Source of the DNA: an uncultured Muribaculaceae bacterium | GTDB lineage: Bacteria > Bacteroidota > Bacteroidia > Bacteroidales > Muribaculaceae | Assembly: GCA_910589425.1 (NCBI GenBank) | Contig: CAJUSZ010000015.1 | Span: 1-57,319 of the forward strand | Direction: 5' to 3' | Length of the DNA: 57,319 nucleotides | Shown here: piece by piece, positions 1-7,532 of the stretch | Layout: every line of letters starts with the position of its first letter | Position numbering within the stretch: position 1 is the first letter of the stretch | The notes under the pieces: generated by a model | What the model was told of the DNA's origin: nothing | Seen by the model: only the letters and a program-made list of their open reading frames with translations | Database searches by the model: none | Translations under genes and position numbers: made by a program

Positions 1-14
1 AAGTGAACATGAAA

Positions 15-44
15 GAGGTGAACACCTCAATTAGTGTTCACCTC
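15..44 (-). terminator. Stem-loop at the 3' end of the que-relA-lipoprotein operon
   Basis: A perfect 11-bp inverted repeat (GAGGTGAACAC at 15-25 and its complement at 34-44) with an 8-nt loop lies about 40 nt beyond the stop of the minus-strand lipoprotein gene. On the minus strand it is followed by TTTCATG, a weak U-tract. Most likely the operon terminator; its sequence is also palindromic enough to be an operator for a gene outside the window. Confidence 0.5.
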
Positions 45-84
45 CTACTCGATTAATGGAGTCAAGATTCATTTTCAGTCCGGC

Positions 85-786
85 CTACATTGCTGCGCGT
101 CGGAAAGCGTCGGCTTTTTTTGACAGAAGCTGGAGGTTTCGCTCCATGCGTGTGATCTCCTTGCGCAGCGAAGCGAGCTTCCATGTGCTGGCCACCGTAG
201 ATGCGTCTGTGGTGTTGAGCCGTGATCGCGTTTTGCCGTAGCTGACGGATACAGGTTTGTCTCCGGCTTTGAGTATGAACTCCCCGACGGCGGCTGCGTC
301 ATCGCCGCTTATGAGCATTGTGGTGAGCGATCCGGTGCGATAGTTCAATCCCTGGTCAGCCGGAATTTCGGAAGTGGAAACCGACGATATTCCGTCGGAA
401 AGGGATATGCTTGTGAAAGGAGAACCGCTGTGTACGGCTATTATTTCGAAATCTCCGGATTTGGATAGCCGTGCCGAAAGTCCGGTGCGCGAGAGTGGAT
501 AGGAAGATCTGGCGGATGAGAGGATTGTGTAGCCCTCCACTTCACGCGGATTCTCAACATAGGTAAAATTTCTCAACATGGAATCGACCTGAGAATAGGC
601 GTTGGTCAGGGAGTCCTCGGTTAGCTGTCGAGCCTTTGATACGGTCTCAATGCTGTCTGCCAGGGACTCTTTCCATGAATCGTATTTGTCGGCATTGCGG
701 GAGCGCTCCTGTCTTTGGGTGCATGACGCGCATAGCAGGATCGCAGATATCGATATGATGGGGACTGATATATGTTTTATATTCAT
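85..786 (-). CDS. Putative lipoprotein of unknown function
   Basis: This 233-residue protein has a signal peptide with a lipobox (LLCASC, Cys about residue 22), so it should be a lipidated envelope protein. The residues after the Cys (TQRQERS) are not acidic, which argues for the periplasmic face. Residues 35-75 are Glu/Ser-rich and helical, the middle is predicted beta-rich, and the last 40 residues (KLASLRKEITRMERNLQLL) look like a coiled coil. I recognise no family. It follows the RelA-type gene by 44 nt on the same strand and is the last gene before the stem-loop at 15-44, so it probably shares the que-relA transcript. Start chosen at the only Met preceding the hydrophobic core. Confidence 0.7.
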   Translation of the reverse strand: MNIKHISVPIISISAILLCASCTQRQERSRNADKYDSWKESLADSIETVSKARQLTEDSLTNAYSQVDSMLRNFTYVENPREVEGYTILSSARSSYPLSRTGLSARLSKSGDFEIIAVHSGSPFTSISLSDGISSVSTSEIPADQGLNYRTGSLTTMLISGDDAAAVGEFILKAGDKPVSVSYGKTRSRLNTTDASTVASTWKLASLRKEITRMERNLQLLSKKADAFRRAAM

Positions 787-830
787 TGCTGTGGGGATGT
801 TTCGGATGTGTGGATCAATGTCTGTGTCTG

Positions 831-3044
831 TCAGACACGGGCTACATCTTTCACACCTTTGACTGTCTTGAGTTTCCGTATGAGGGAGTTGAGGCTTGTG
901 GTGTCGGTGAGGTTGATTGTGAGATAGCCTTGGAATACATCGTCGTGAGAGTCGATCGAAATATTACGCAGGCTCATTTCCGGCTCTTTGGCTATTATGG
1001 ATGTGATGTTGGTGACGATTCCTATGTCGTCATGACCCACCACTCTCAGCGATACAGGCATCATCGCTCCGGGCGCTCCGCTCCAGTCTACACTGACGAT
1101 GCGGTAGGGATAGCGCCGGTGGATGTCCGGAGCGTTGGGGCAATTCTTATGATGGACCTTGATGACTCCGTCTGAGCTGATGAATCCGAACACTTCGTCT
1201 CCGTAGATCGGAGAGCAGCATCGGGCCAATTTGTAGCGGAGGCCTTTGATCGTTTTCCCTCCTACCGACAGGATCTCGGCCGGAGTCTGTTCGGTTTCCT
1301 CGGGTGTGAGACGGTATTCCCCGGCCGATATTTTCTGGGAGTCGGCATTGTCGTCGGGAGAGGATGTCTCAGCCTCGCATAGGGCTATGAATTTTGCCGG
1401 ATCGATCTTTTCGGATGCTATGTCGGCGAAAAAATCGTTGACATGACTGTAGCCCATGCGTTTAATGATCTTCATCTCGCTTGATTCGTCAATCTCGATC
1501 TTGCGGTTGCGCAACCGGCGCTGTAGCAGCTCTTTTCCAAGCATGGCGCGGTTGAGCCGGGCTTCATTGAGCGACTGACGAATCTTGTTGCGTGCCTTGG
1601 ATGTTACTGCGATTGAAAGCCAGTCTGGCGAAGGGGACTGGGTAGAGGACGTGATTATCTCGATTGTGTCTCCGCTTGAAATCTTATGGTTGATTCGACG
1701 ATGGGCGCCATCGATTATCGCTCCAGTGCAGCGGCAACCGACGTTGCTGTGTATAGCGAACGCGAAATCGAGTACGGTGGCGCCGGCCCCGAGTCTGAGC
1801 AGATCACCTTTAGGGGTGAAAGCGAACACCTCTTTATCGGCTGAATCGGGCTTGATGTCTTTCATCAGCTGCATCGGTCCGGACTTTGCTGTTTCGAGGA
1901 TGTCGCGTATGTTGTTCATCCATTGGTCTGTGCTGTCGCCCTTCACCCCTTTGTAGCGCCAGTGTGCCGCAAGGCCTTTCTCTGCAATGAGATCCATGCG
2001 TTTCGTGCGGAACTGCACCTCGACCCATTTTGAATCCGGCCCCATGACGGTGGCATGGAGCGATTCATAGCCGTTGCTTTTGGGAATTGTGATCCAGTCT
2101 TTCATCCTCGCGGGGTTGGCCTTATACATGTCTGCAAGGATGGAATATGCGAGCCAGCAGTCGCGTTTCTCCCGTTCTACCGGGGTGTCGATTATGACCC
2201 GGATGGCGAAAAGATCGTAGATATGCTGGATGTCAACTTTCTGTTTCCTTATTTTTGCCCAGATCGACGATATTGATTTGGTTCGTCCCTTGATGGAGAA
2301 TCTAAGGCCTGCTGCGGTAAGTTTCTCCCGCACAGGGGCTATGAAGTCGGCGATATATGCGTCTCTTTCCTTTTTTGTCTCGTTGAGTTTGCGGGCTATC
2401 TGGGTGTATATGTCGCGGTTAGTGTATTTAAGCGCAAGATCCTCAAGCTCGCTTTTGAGGGAGTATAGCCCGAGCCGGTGGGCAAGCTGGGCATAGAGGC
2501 ATTCCGCTTCGAAAGCGACATTGCGTACCCATTGGTCGTCTTTGTGGTGGTTGATGGATCGCATCAGAACCACGTTGTGGACGATCATTATTATAATCAC
2601 CCGTATGTCGTCTGCCAGCGAGAGAATCAGCCCCCTGAAATTCTCTGGGTCGGCTGCTCCGGTTTTCCCTCCGAATCTGACCACAGCACGCATTCCCGAG
2701 ATCAGTCCGGCCACATCGTCGCCCCATATAGCGCTTGCGCGGGATCCGAGTTCCGGTTTGAGATGACACAGAGGGAAGAGAAGGATAGCTGTGAGAATGT
2801 TATGGTCCGGTTCCACGGTGTCTGCGAAAAGGCTTGCGGTGCGCATGGTCATCAGCAGGAACGGCAGACCGTGTTTGTCCCGGACTGGAGAACCAGCCCC
2901 TTCGGAACGCAGGAGTGAACCGAGTCTTTTTATTTCATCATCTGAAAATCTGCCGGATAGGCTCTCTCTGAGCCGGGCTATGATCTGGATTGCTTCCCGG
3001 AGTTCGGCAATGGATAATCGTTCGGGTTGAATGAGATCGGACAT
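831..3044 (-). CDS. Long RelA/SpoT homologue, (p)ppGpp synthetase with degenerate hydrolase domain
   Basis: The 737-residue protein has the full long-RSH architecture: HD-type hydrolase fold (about 45-205), synthetase (about 245-400), TGS (about 405-465), a Cys-containing region (ARCCSPIYGDEV) and a C-terminal ACT domain. The synthetase looks intact: GRTKSISSIW, metal-binding Asp277 in YDLFAIRVI, the RMKD loop at 313-316 and catalytic Glu342 in EVQFRT. The hydrolase is not: where active enzymes read LLHD-x-x-ED the protein has LLFPLCHLK (Phe90-Pro91), and the later Asp of LADRLHNMR is replaced in MIVHNVVLMR. I infer a synthesis-only enzyme that makes (p)ppGpp from ATP and GTP/GDP, with a separate hydrolase encoded elsewhere. 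The TGS and ACT domains are those that sense stalled ribosomes in the family. It lies 25 nt after queE, apparently in the same operon. Confidence 0.93.
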   Translation of the reverse strand: MSDLIQPERLSIAELREAIQIIARLRESLSGRFSDDEIKRLGSLLRSEGAGSPVRDKHGLPFLLMTMRTASLFADTVEPDHNILTAILLFPLCHLKPELGSRASAIWGDDVAGLISGMRAVVRFGGKTGAADPENFRGLILSLADDIRVIIIMIVHNVVLMRSINHHKDDQWVRNVAFEAECLYAQLAHRLGLYSLKSELEDLALKYTNRDIYTQIARKLNETKKERDAYIADFIAPVREKLTAAGLRFSIKGRTKSISSIWAKIRKQKVDIQHIYDLFAIRVIIDTPVEREKRDCWLAYSILADMYKANPARMKDWITIPKSNGYESLHATVMGPDSKWVEVQFRTKRMDLIAEKGLAAHWRYKGVKGDSTDQWMNNIRDILETAKSGPMQLMKDIKPDSADKEVFAFTPKGDLLRLGAGATVLDFAFAIHSNVGCRCTGAIIDGAHRRINHKISSGDTIEIITSSTQSPSPDWLSIAVTSKARNKIRQSLNEARLNRAMLGKELLQRRLRNRKIEIDESSEMKIIKRMGYSHVNDFFADIASEKIDPAKFIALCEAETSSPDDNADSQKISAGEYRLTPEETEQTPAEILSVGGKTIKGLRYKLARCCSPIYGDEVFGFISSDGVIKVHHKNCPNAPDIHRRYPYRIVSVDWSGAPGAMMPVSLRVVGHDDIGIVTNITSIIAKEPEMSLRNISIDSHDDVFQGYLTINLTDTTSLNSLIRKLKTVKGVKDVARV

Positions 3045-3069
3045 AACGGTATGGTTAATCAGTCAGATA

Positions 3070-3669
3070 TCAAGGGATTCCGAGAAAACGGTGCATCTGG
3101 ACAGACAGAGTCCATCGTGGATCGGCAAGCACGCGGCGCACGGTCCGCAGCCTGTTTGCGCGGCATTGTCCGGGATCGTTCACGAAGCATGGCTGGAGAT
3201 ACATGAGGGTCTGGGGCTTGCGGCATGGAAGCGAGAAATATGGCTCGAGATCCTGACCGGCGTCCACGATCTTTATTTCGTCTGCCCTGTCCGCCACTAT
3301 CGGCAGCGGCTCAATTCCTGGTATGCCGCATTTGGGACTCACCGTAATCCAGTCTATTCCGGCCGGTATGGGCATAGTGCCGTTAGTCTCGACCGCGATT
3401 TTCTTCCCTGTGGTCCGTTTCAGCATGCGGATGAAGTCGTCGTCGATGTGCATGCAAGGTTCACCTCCTGTGATCACAATCCATCCTGCCTTGTAAAGAT
3501 TCACGGCGCGGATGATTTCATCGTCGGTCATGAATATTCCCGACTGATGGCTCGTGTCGCAGAAAGGACAAGAGAGGTTGCATCCGGAGAAACGGATGAA
3601 TACGGATGGAAATCCTGTGTGATGTCCCTCGCCCTGGAGGGAATAGAATATCTCGTTGATTTTCTTCAT
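3070..3669 (-). CDS. queE: 7-carboxy-7-deazaguanine synthase
   Basis: QueE is a radical SAM enzyme converting 6-carboxytetrahydropterin to 7-carboxy-7-deazaguanine, the second step from the QueD product toward queuosine. The 199-residue protein starts IFYSLQGEG and carries the CxxxCxxC cluster motif (CNLSCPFC), followed by VITGGEP, the GGE motif that contacts SAM. It is a compact QueE of normal length. I chose the ATG at 3669; a TTG two codons upstream overlaps the queD stop and is less likely. It begins 2 nt after queD and belongs to the queF-C-D-E operon. Confidence 0.96.
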   Translation of the reverse strand: MKKINEIFYSLQGEGHHTGFPSVFIRFSGCNLSCPFCDTSHQSGIFMTDDEIIRAVNLYKAGWIVITGGEPCMHIDDDFIRMLKRTTGKKIAVETNGTMPIPAGIDWITVSPKCGIPGIEPLPIVADRADEIKIVDAGQDLEPYFSLPCRKPQTLMYLQPCFVNDPGQCRANRLRTVRRVLADPRWTLSVQMHRFLGIP

Positions 3670-3671
3670 CG

Positions 3672-4004
3672 TCAATCTATTTCGTAGATGGCGGAATTAC
3701 CTTCGCTTTCCTGAACCTCGCAGCGGAAACAGTTAGGCACATTTTCCACTATCCAGCGGGCAATGTTTTCGGCAGTAGGGTTGAAAGGCAGCACATCGTT
3801 GAGTACGGCGTGGTCAAGTTTTGCGCATACCCTCTCTTTTATAAGGGTGAAATCCGTCACCATCCCGTCGGCGTTCAGCTCCTTTGAACGGCATTCCACC
3901 GTTATGATCCAGTTGTGTCCGTGGAGTGCGGTGCATTTGCTGGGATATGACAGGTTGAGCCTGTGGGCTGCCGATATTTCTATGCGTTTCTTTACAAAAT
4001 ACAT
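3672..4004 (-). CDS. queD: 6-carboxy-5,6,7,8-tetrahydropterin synthase
   Basis: QueD, a homologue of 6-pyruvoyl-tetrahydropterin synthase, makes 6-carboxytetrahydropterin from 7,8-dihydroneopterin triphosphate. The 110-residue protein shows the zinc-binding His of SAAHRL and the LHGHNW motif, plus the conserved Asp-His pair (KLDHAVLND) and the C-terminal VQESEGN substrate-binding segment. The frame is open further upstream but that extension would overlap queC by about 80 nt and lacks family similarity, so the ATG at 4004 (MYFVKKRIEISAAH) is the start. It follows queC by 19 nt. Confidence 0.95.
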   Translation of the reverse strand: MYFVKKRIEISAAHRLNLSYPSKCTALHGHNWIITVECRSKELNADGMVTDFTLIKERVCAKLDHAVLNDVLPFNPTAENIARWIVENVPNCFRCEVQESEGNSAIYEID

Positions 4005-4023
4005 TTTGTGGACTTTAGGTGAT

Positions 4024-4680
4024 TCAAGATTCGTAGGATGTAGGATCGGGTATTCCGGCCGTGCGGAAAGCTTCGGCGCGTTCGCGGCATGTGCCGCAAC
4101 GTCCACAGTGTTTCTCGCCCCCTTTGTAGCAGCTGTAGGTAAGGGAATAATCTATTCCCAGCGCGGCTCCTCTCCGGGCTATGTCGGCTTTGGATATGTC
4201 GGTATATGCGGCTATGATGTCTACACCGTCGTATGTCCCTTCCTTCATGGCCTCGCTCATTGCCTTGACAAACCCGGGACGGCAGTCGGGGTATATGGCA
4301 TGGTCTCCTCCGTGGTTGGCGATAAGTGTATGGGTCAGACCCCGGGATTCGGCGAGTCCACATGCTATCGAGAGCATGATGCCGTTGCGGAAAGGCACCA
4401 CAGTGGATTTCATGTTTTCCTCGTCGTAGTTTCCTTCAGGAATCTTATCGGCGCCTTCGAGAAGAGAACTTCTGAAATACCGGCCGAAGAAGTCGAGGGG
4501 GATTACGATATGTTCGATGCCGAGGAGTTTGCATTGCGCTTTGGCGCAGTCGATCTCCCGCGCATTGTGGTTAGAGCCGTAGTCGAAACTTACGGCGAGC
4601 GCTATGCGGTCTTTATATTCATGCAGGAGCGTAACGGAGTCCATCCCGCCGGAGAGGACAATCACAGAATCTTTTGTCAT
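4024..4680 (-). CDS. queC: 7-cyano-7-deazaguanine synthase
   Basis: QueC converts 7-carboxy-7-deazaguanine and ammonia to preQ0 using ATP. The 218-residue protein has the PP-loop ATP pyrophosphatase signature SGGMDS near the N-terminus, the VPFRNG segment, and the C-terminal zinc site as Cys-x8-Cys-x2-Cys-x2-Cys (CYKGGEKHCGRCGTC). Length is normal for the family. Located between queF and queD in an operon with 19-28 nt gaps. Confidence 0.96.
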   Translation of the reverse strand: MTKDSVIVLSGGMDSVTLLHEYKDRIALAVSFDYGSNHNAREIDCAKAQCKLLGIEHIVIPLDFFGRYFRSSLLEGADKIPEGNYDEENMKSTVVPFRNGIMLSIACGLAESRGLTHTLIANHGGDHAIYPDCRPGFVKAMSEAMKEGTYDGVDIIAAYTDISKADIARRGAALGIDYSLTYSCYKGGEKHCGRCGTCRERAEAFRTAGIPDPTSYES

Positions 4681-4708
4681 GGTTCGGTGTTTTGGAGAAA
4701 ATGGACAA

Positions 4709-5191
4709 TTACCGTCGGATGAATATGTCGGTGTTCATGTTTTCAGCGATGCGTCTGTCGCATAGATTCTTATGCTCGGGATCGGCTTTTGCCGCGAAAG
4801 GATATATTGATATTCCTCCCCGGGGCATGAAGACACCCCGCACTTCGATATATCGCGGATCCATCAGGTTCCAGAGGTCATCGAGGATTATGTTGACACA
4901 ATCCTCGTGGAAATCCCCGTGGTTGCGGAACGAGAAGAGATAGAGTTTCAAACTCTTGCTCTCCACCATCTTGATCCTGGGGATATAGGAGATGAATATG
5001 TGTCCGAAATCGGGTTGGCCTGTTTTGGGGCAGAGCGTGGTGAACTCCGGACAGTCGAATGTAACCAGATACTCGCGTTCGGGATGTTTGTTGTCGAAAG
5101 TCTCGAGCAGTTCGGCTGAATAGTCGGAGGGATATTTCACGCCTTGGCAGCCGAGCAACGTGAGGCGTGAGAGAGATTCGTCTGTTCTCAT
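4709..5191 (-). CDS. queF: NADPH-dependent 7-cyano-7-deazaguanine reductase
   Basis: QueF reduces the nitrile of preQ0 to preQ1, the base inserted into tRNA by Tgt. This is the short, single-domain form (160 residues). The catalytic Cys lies in FTTLCPKTGQPDF and the QueF NADPH motif reads ESKSLKLYLFSFRNH; the later GDFHED segment carries the conserved Asp and His. It is the first gene of the queF-C-D-E operon, with a promoter at 5271-5301. I searched the roughly 75-nt leader for a preQ1 riboswitch and saw none that I could defend. Confidence 0.96.
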   Translation of the reverse strand: MRTDESLSRLTLLGCQGVKYPSDYSAELLETFDNKHPEREYLVTFDCPEFTTLCPKTGQPDFGHIFISYIPRIKMVESKSLKLYLFSFRNHGDFHEDCVNIILDDLWNLMDPRYIEVRGVFMPRGGISIYPFAAKADPEHKNLCDRRIAENMNTDIFIRR

Positions 5192-5270
5192 ATTTACTGA
5201 AGAATAGTTGATATGCTAAATCCGAAACCGAGCTGCCACCATCGGGATCCGGATCGTTTTTTTCAGACTG

Positions 5271-5301
5271 CAAAAGTAATGAATTTTTGCGAGCCGACAA
5301 A
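5271..5301 (-). promoter_or_regulatory. Promoter of the queF operon
   Basis: On the minus strand the -33 TTTG (complement at 5298-5301) and -7 TACTTTTG (complement at 5271-5278) are separated by exactly 19 nt, matching the Bacteroidota housekeeping promoter. Transcription would start near 5265, giving a leader of about 75 nt before queF. It overlaps the oppositely directed promoter at 5286-5316. Confidence 0.75.
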
Positions 5302-5316
5302 AAATAGCTAACTTTG
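5286..5316 (+). promoter_or_regulatory. Promoter of the GHL10 lipoprotein gene
   Basis: The -33 TTTG at 5286-5289 and -7 TAACTTTG at 5309-5316 have a 19-nt spacer. Transcription would begin near 5323, about 17 nt before the start codon. The element is interleaved with the queF promoter on the other strand. Confidence 0.75.
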
Positions 5317-5339
5317 CGTGATACAAAACCAAACAGAAA

Positions 5340-6857
5340 ATGAGATTGAGAAAAGTAGCGCTGGCGGTTCTGTTGGCCGCCATCGGTGTGCTTGGCTGCA
5401 GCAGTGCGCCGGCGGGAAATCCGAAGCGGGAGTTCCGCGGCGCATGGCTCCATGTGATAGGCCAGTCGCAATGGCAAAACAAGACCACGGCACAGGCCAA
5501 GGCGTATATAGAAGATCAGATGCGACGATTGCAGGAGGCGGGTTGCAATGCGGTGATATTTCAGGTGAGACCCACAGCCGATGCGATGTATGAATCCGAC
5601 CTTGAACCATGGACTGCATGGCTTACCGGCAAAAGAGGCAAGGCTCCCAATCCGAAATGGGATCCGATGGCATACGCGATAGAGGAGGCTCACAGGAGAG
5701 GGATGGAGTTTCACGCATGGCTCAACCCGTATCGTGTTACTTCTTCAGCTAAGGAGGTTTTGCCTCAGAGTCATGCCGCTGTCAAAGAACCCCATAGATT
5801 TGTCAAGTTTAACGGTCAGACGTTTTTTGATCCTGCCTACCAGGAAAACCGCGATTTTATATGCAAGGTGATAGACGACATAACTGCACGTTACGATGTG
5901 GACGCGATCCACATCGATGACTATTTCTATCCCTATCCGGCTGCCGGAAAGAAGTTTGACGCGGATCAGTCCAGCTATGCCAAATTCGGGAAAGGAATGA
6001 ACAAGGGGGATTGGCGCCGCCACAATGTGGATCTGCTCATTGAGCAGATCCACAACACGATAAAACGCCGTAAGCCGTGGGTGCGCTTTGGAGTCAGTCC
6101 GTTCGGCATCTGGCGCAACCGCAGCAGCGATCCGAGAGGATCGGCGAGTTCGGGACTTCAGAATTACGATGACCTTTACGCCGATGTCCTTCTTTGGGCT
6201 AAAAAAGGATGGATCGATTATATGGCTCCGCAGCTATATTGGAACCTGGACACAAAAGCGGCTCCCAGCCGTAGTCTTGCAAAATGGTGGAATGACAATG
6301 CCAACGGAGTGGACGTCTACATCGGTCAGGATGTGAAGCGAACCATGGATGTCGCCGATCCTAAGAATAACGACAGGAATGAACTTGACACCAAAGTCAA
6401 ACTCTCGCGCAGCCTGCCTAATGTGCAGGGTAATGTGTTGTGGCACGGATATTGGGTAACGGGTAATTACAAAGGTGCGGCCGATTCCCTGTCGTTGAAA
6501 TATCAGAGTACCATAGCCCTCCCTCCGGTATATGGCGATCCGGATCAGAAGCCGGCAAAACCCTCCGGACTGCATCTTGAACGGCGCGACGGAAAACTTT
6601 TTCTGGGCTGGCACGCTCCTGAATCGGGTAAAACAGAGAAATCGACCGATGCCGTGAAGTTTGTCGTATATCAGTTTTACAAAGGAGAGAAGCCTGATAT
6701 GGAGGATGCCCAGACAATCATTGCCCTTACCCCCTTCACTTCATTATTGCTCACGGACGAAGGAAGCGGCGACGAGCTTAAAGGGCATACGTTCTATGTA
6801 ACCTCTGTCGACAGGATGAACCGTGAGTCGGCTCCTGCCGTTTACACAATAAAATAA
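5340..6857 (+). CDS. Glycosyl hydrolase-like 10 (DUF187/YngK-type) family lipoprotein
   Basis: The 505-residue protein has a lipoprotein signal (GVLGC, Cys20) followed by a GHL10 domain (about 30-370), a TIM-barrel family related to glycoside hydrolases. Family hallmarks are REFRGAWLHVIG at the N-terminus, NAVIFQVRPTADAMY, and the strand-end DAIHIDDYFYPYP, which carries the likely catalytic acids; FGVSPFGIWRN and YMAPQLYWN follow. Residues about 410-505 look like a fibronectin type III domain (KPSGLHLERRDGKLFLGW). Members are thought to act on cell-wall or glycan substrates, but the precise substrate is not established. No acidic residues follow Cys20, so I expect a periplasmic location. The next gene begins 7 nt downstream. 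Confidence 0.9.
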   Translation: MRLRKVALAVLLAAIGVLGCSSAPAGNPKREFRGAWLHVIGQSQWQNKTTAQAKAYIEDQMRRLQEAGCNAVIFQVRPTADAMYESDLEPWTAWLTGKRGKAPNPKWDPMAYAIEEAHRRGMEFHAWLNPYRVTSSAKEVLPQSHAAVKEPHRFVKFNGQTFFDPAYQENRDFICKVIDDITARYDVDAIHIDDYFYPYPAAGKKFDADQSSYAKFGKGMNKGDWRRHNVDLLIEQIHNTIKRRKPWVRFGVSPFGIWRNRSSDPRGSASSGLQNYDDLYADVLLWAKKGWIDYMAPQLYWNLDTKAAPSRSLAKWWNDNANGVDVYIGQDVKRTMDVADPKNNDRNELDTKVKLSRSLPNVQGNVLWHGYWVTGNYKGAADSLSLKYQSTIALPPVYGDPDQKPAKPSGLHLERRDGKLFLGWHAPESGKTEKSTDAVKFVVYQFYKGEKPDMEDAQTIIALTPFTSLLLTDEGSGDELKGHTFYVTSVDRMNRESAPAVYTIK

Positions 6858-6864
6858 CCGAAAA

Positions 6865-7464
6865 ATGAGGATAAAAAGAGGTTTGTTTGCCATTGCAGTG
6901 GCCATTGCGACTGTTGTCCCAGCCGATGCGCAGTTTTTTGATAAGATGGAACGCGCGCTTGACAAGCTGACGGGAAATACGGAATCCAGCGAGAGTGTGA
7001 AGTCTGTCAGTATGGAGGGTCGGCCGTATGGCATGAATCCGGGGTTGAATGTGATGTTGAGTGGAGCGGAGGCCGACAAGGAAAAGCTGGTGCTGACGCT
7101 CACATTCGAGCCGGTAGGCGACAGAAGTGTTACGGGGCTGAATCTGAGTGCGGGAAACATCAGGCTCGGTGTGCCGGAATTCAATGATTCCACTGTCATA
7201 TTTGTGGTTTCCGAGCCATACGCCCCGATGGGGAAGCCGGTGTCTGATCCTGCCGGTCAGGAATTGCTGAAAGTGGGTGTGCCGTCGGTAACACTGGATA
7301 TCCCGTCAGGAAAGATGGTGGACGTAGCCCTGGTGTGGTATGGTTTCCCAAAGAAAGTGAAGAAGATAGAGCGTTTAGACCTCGGCTTGTCGCAGGTGGA
7401 TGTTGCCGGAAAGCCGACGCGCTATTTTGGTTTTACGTTTGACAACATCGGTATTTCACGCTGA
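6865..7464 (+). CDS. Secreted protein of unknown function
   Basis: This 199-residue protein has a cleavable signal peptide ending near VVPADAQ and no lipobox. The mature part starts FFDKMERALDKLTG, an amphipathic helix, then becomes beta-rich (VLTLTFEPVGDRSV, PSVTLDIPSGKMVDVALVWYG). I recognise no family. It follows the GHL10 lipoprotein by 7 nt and must be co-transcribed; the pair ends at the inverted repeat at 7483-7532. Confidence 0.75.
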   Translation: MRIKRGLFAIAVAIATVVPADAQFFDKMERALDKLTGNTESSESVKSVSMEGRPYGMNPGLNVMLSGAEADKEKLVLTLTFEPVGDRSVTGLNLSAGNIRLGVPEFNDSTVIFVVSEPYAPMGKPVSDPAGQELLKVGVPSVTLDIPSGKMVDVALVWYGFPKKVKKIERLDLGLSQVDVAGKPTRYFGFTFDNIGISR

Positions 7465-7482
7465 AAGTCCCGGGAAGTATAA

Positions 7483-7532
7483 TATAGGAATATGGCTCTG
7501 TCGCCGAATCGCGACAGAGCCATATTCCTATA
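7483..7532. terminator. Perfect 22-bp inverted repeat, bidirectional terminator
   Basis: Arms 7483-7504 and 7511-7532 are exact complements with a 6-nt loop. It lies between convergent genes, 18 nt past the plus-strand stop, and its right arm contains the guaD stop codon (7528-7530). A-T pairs at the base of the stem give a short U-run in either direction, so it can serve both transcripts. Confidence 0.75.

Noticed and set aside
3763..4722. Open frame of 319 codons on the plus strand opposite queD and queC
   Set aside because: Shadow of two recognised enzymes, no signal or domain in the translation.
5192..5270. preQ1 riboswitch in the queF leader
   Set aside because: The 75-nt leader has a GATCCGGATC palindrome but no H-type pseudoknot or A-rich tail that I can match to preQ1 classes.
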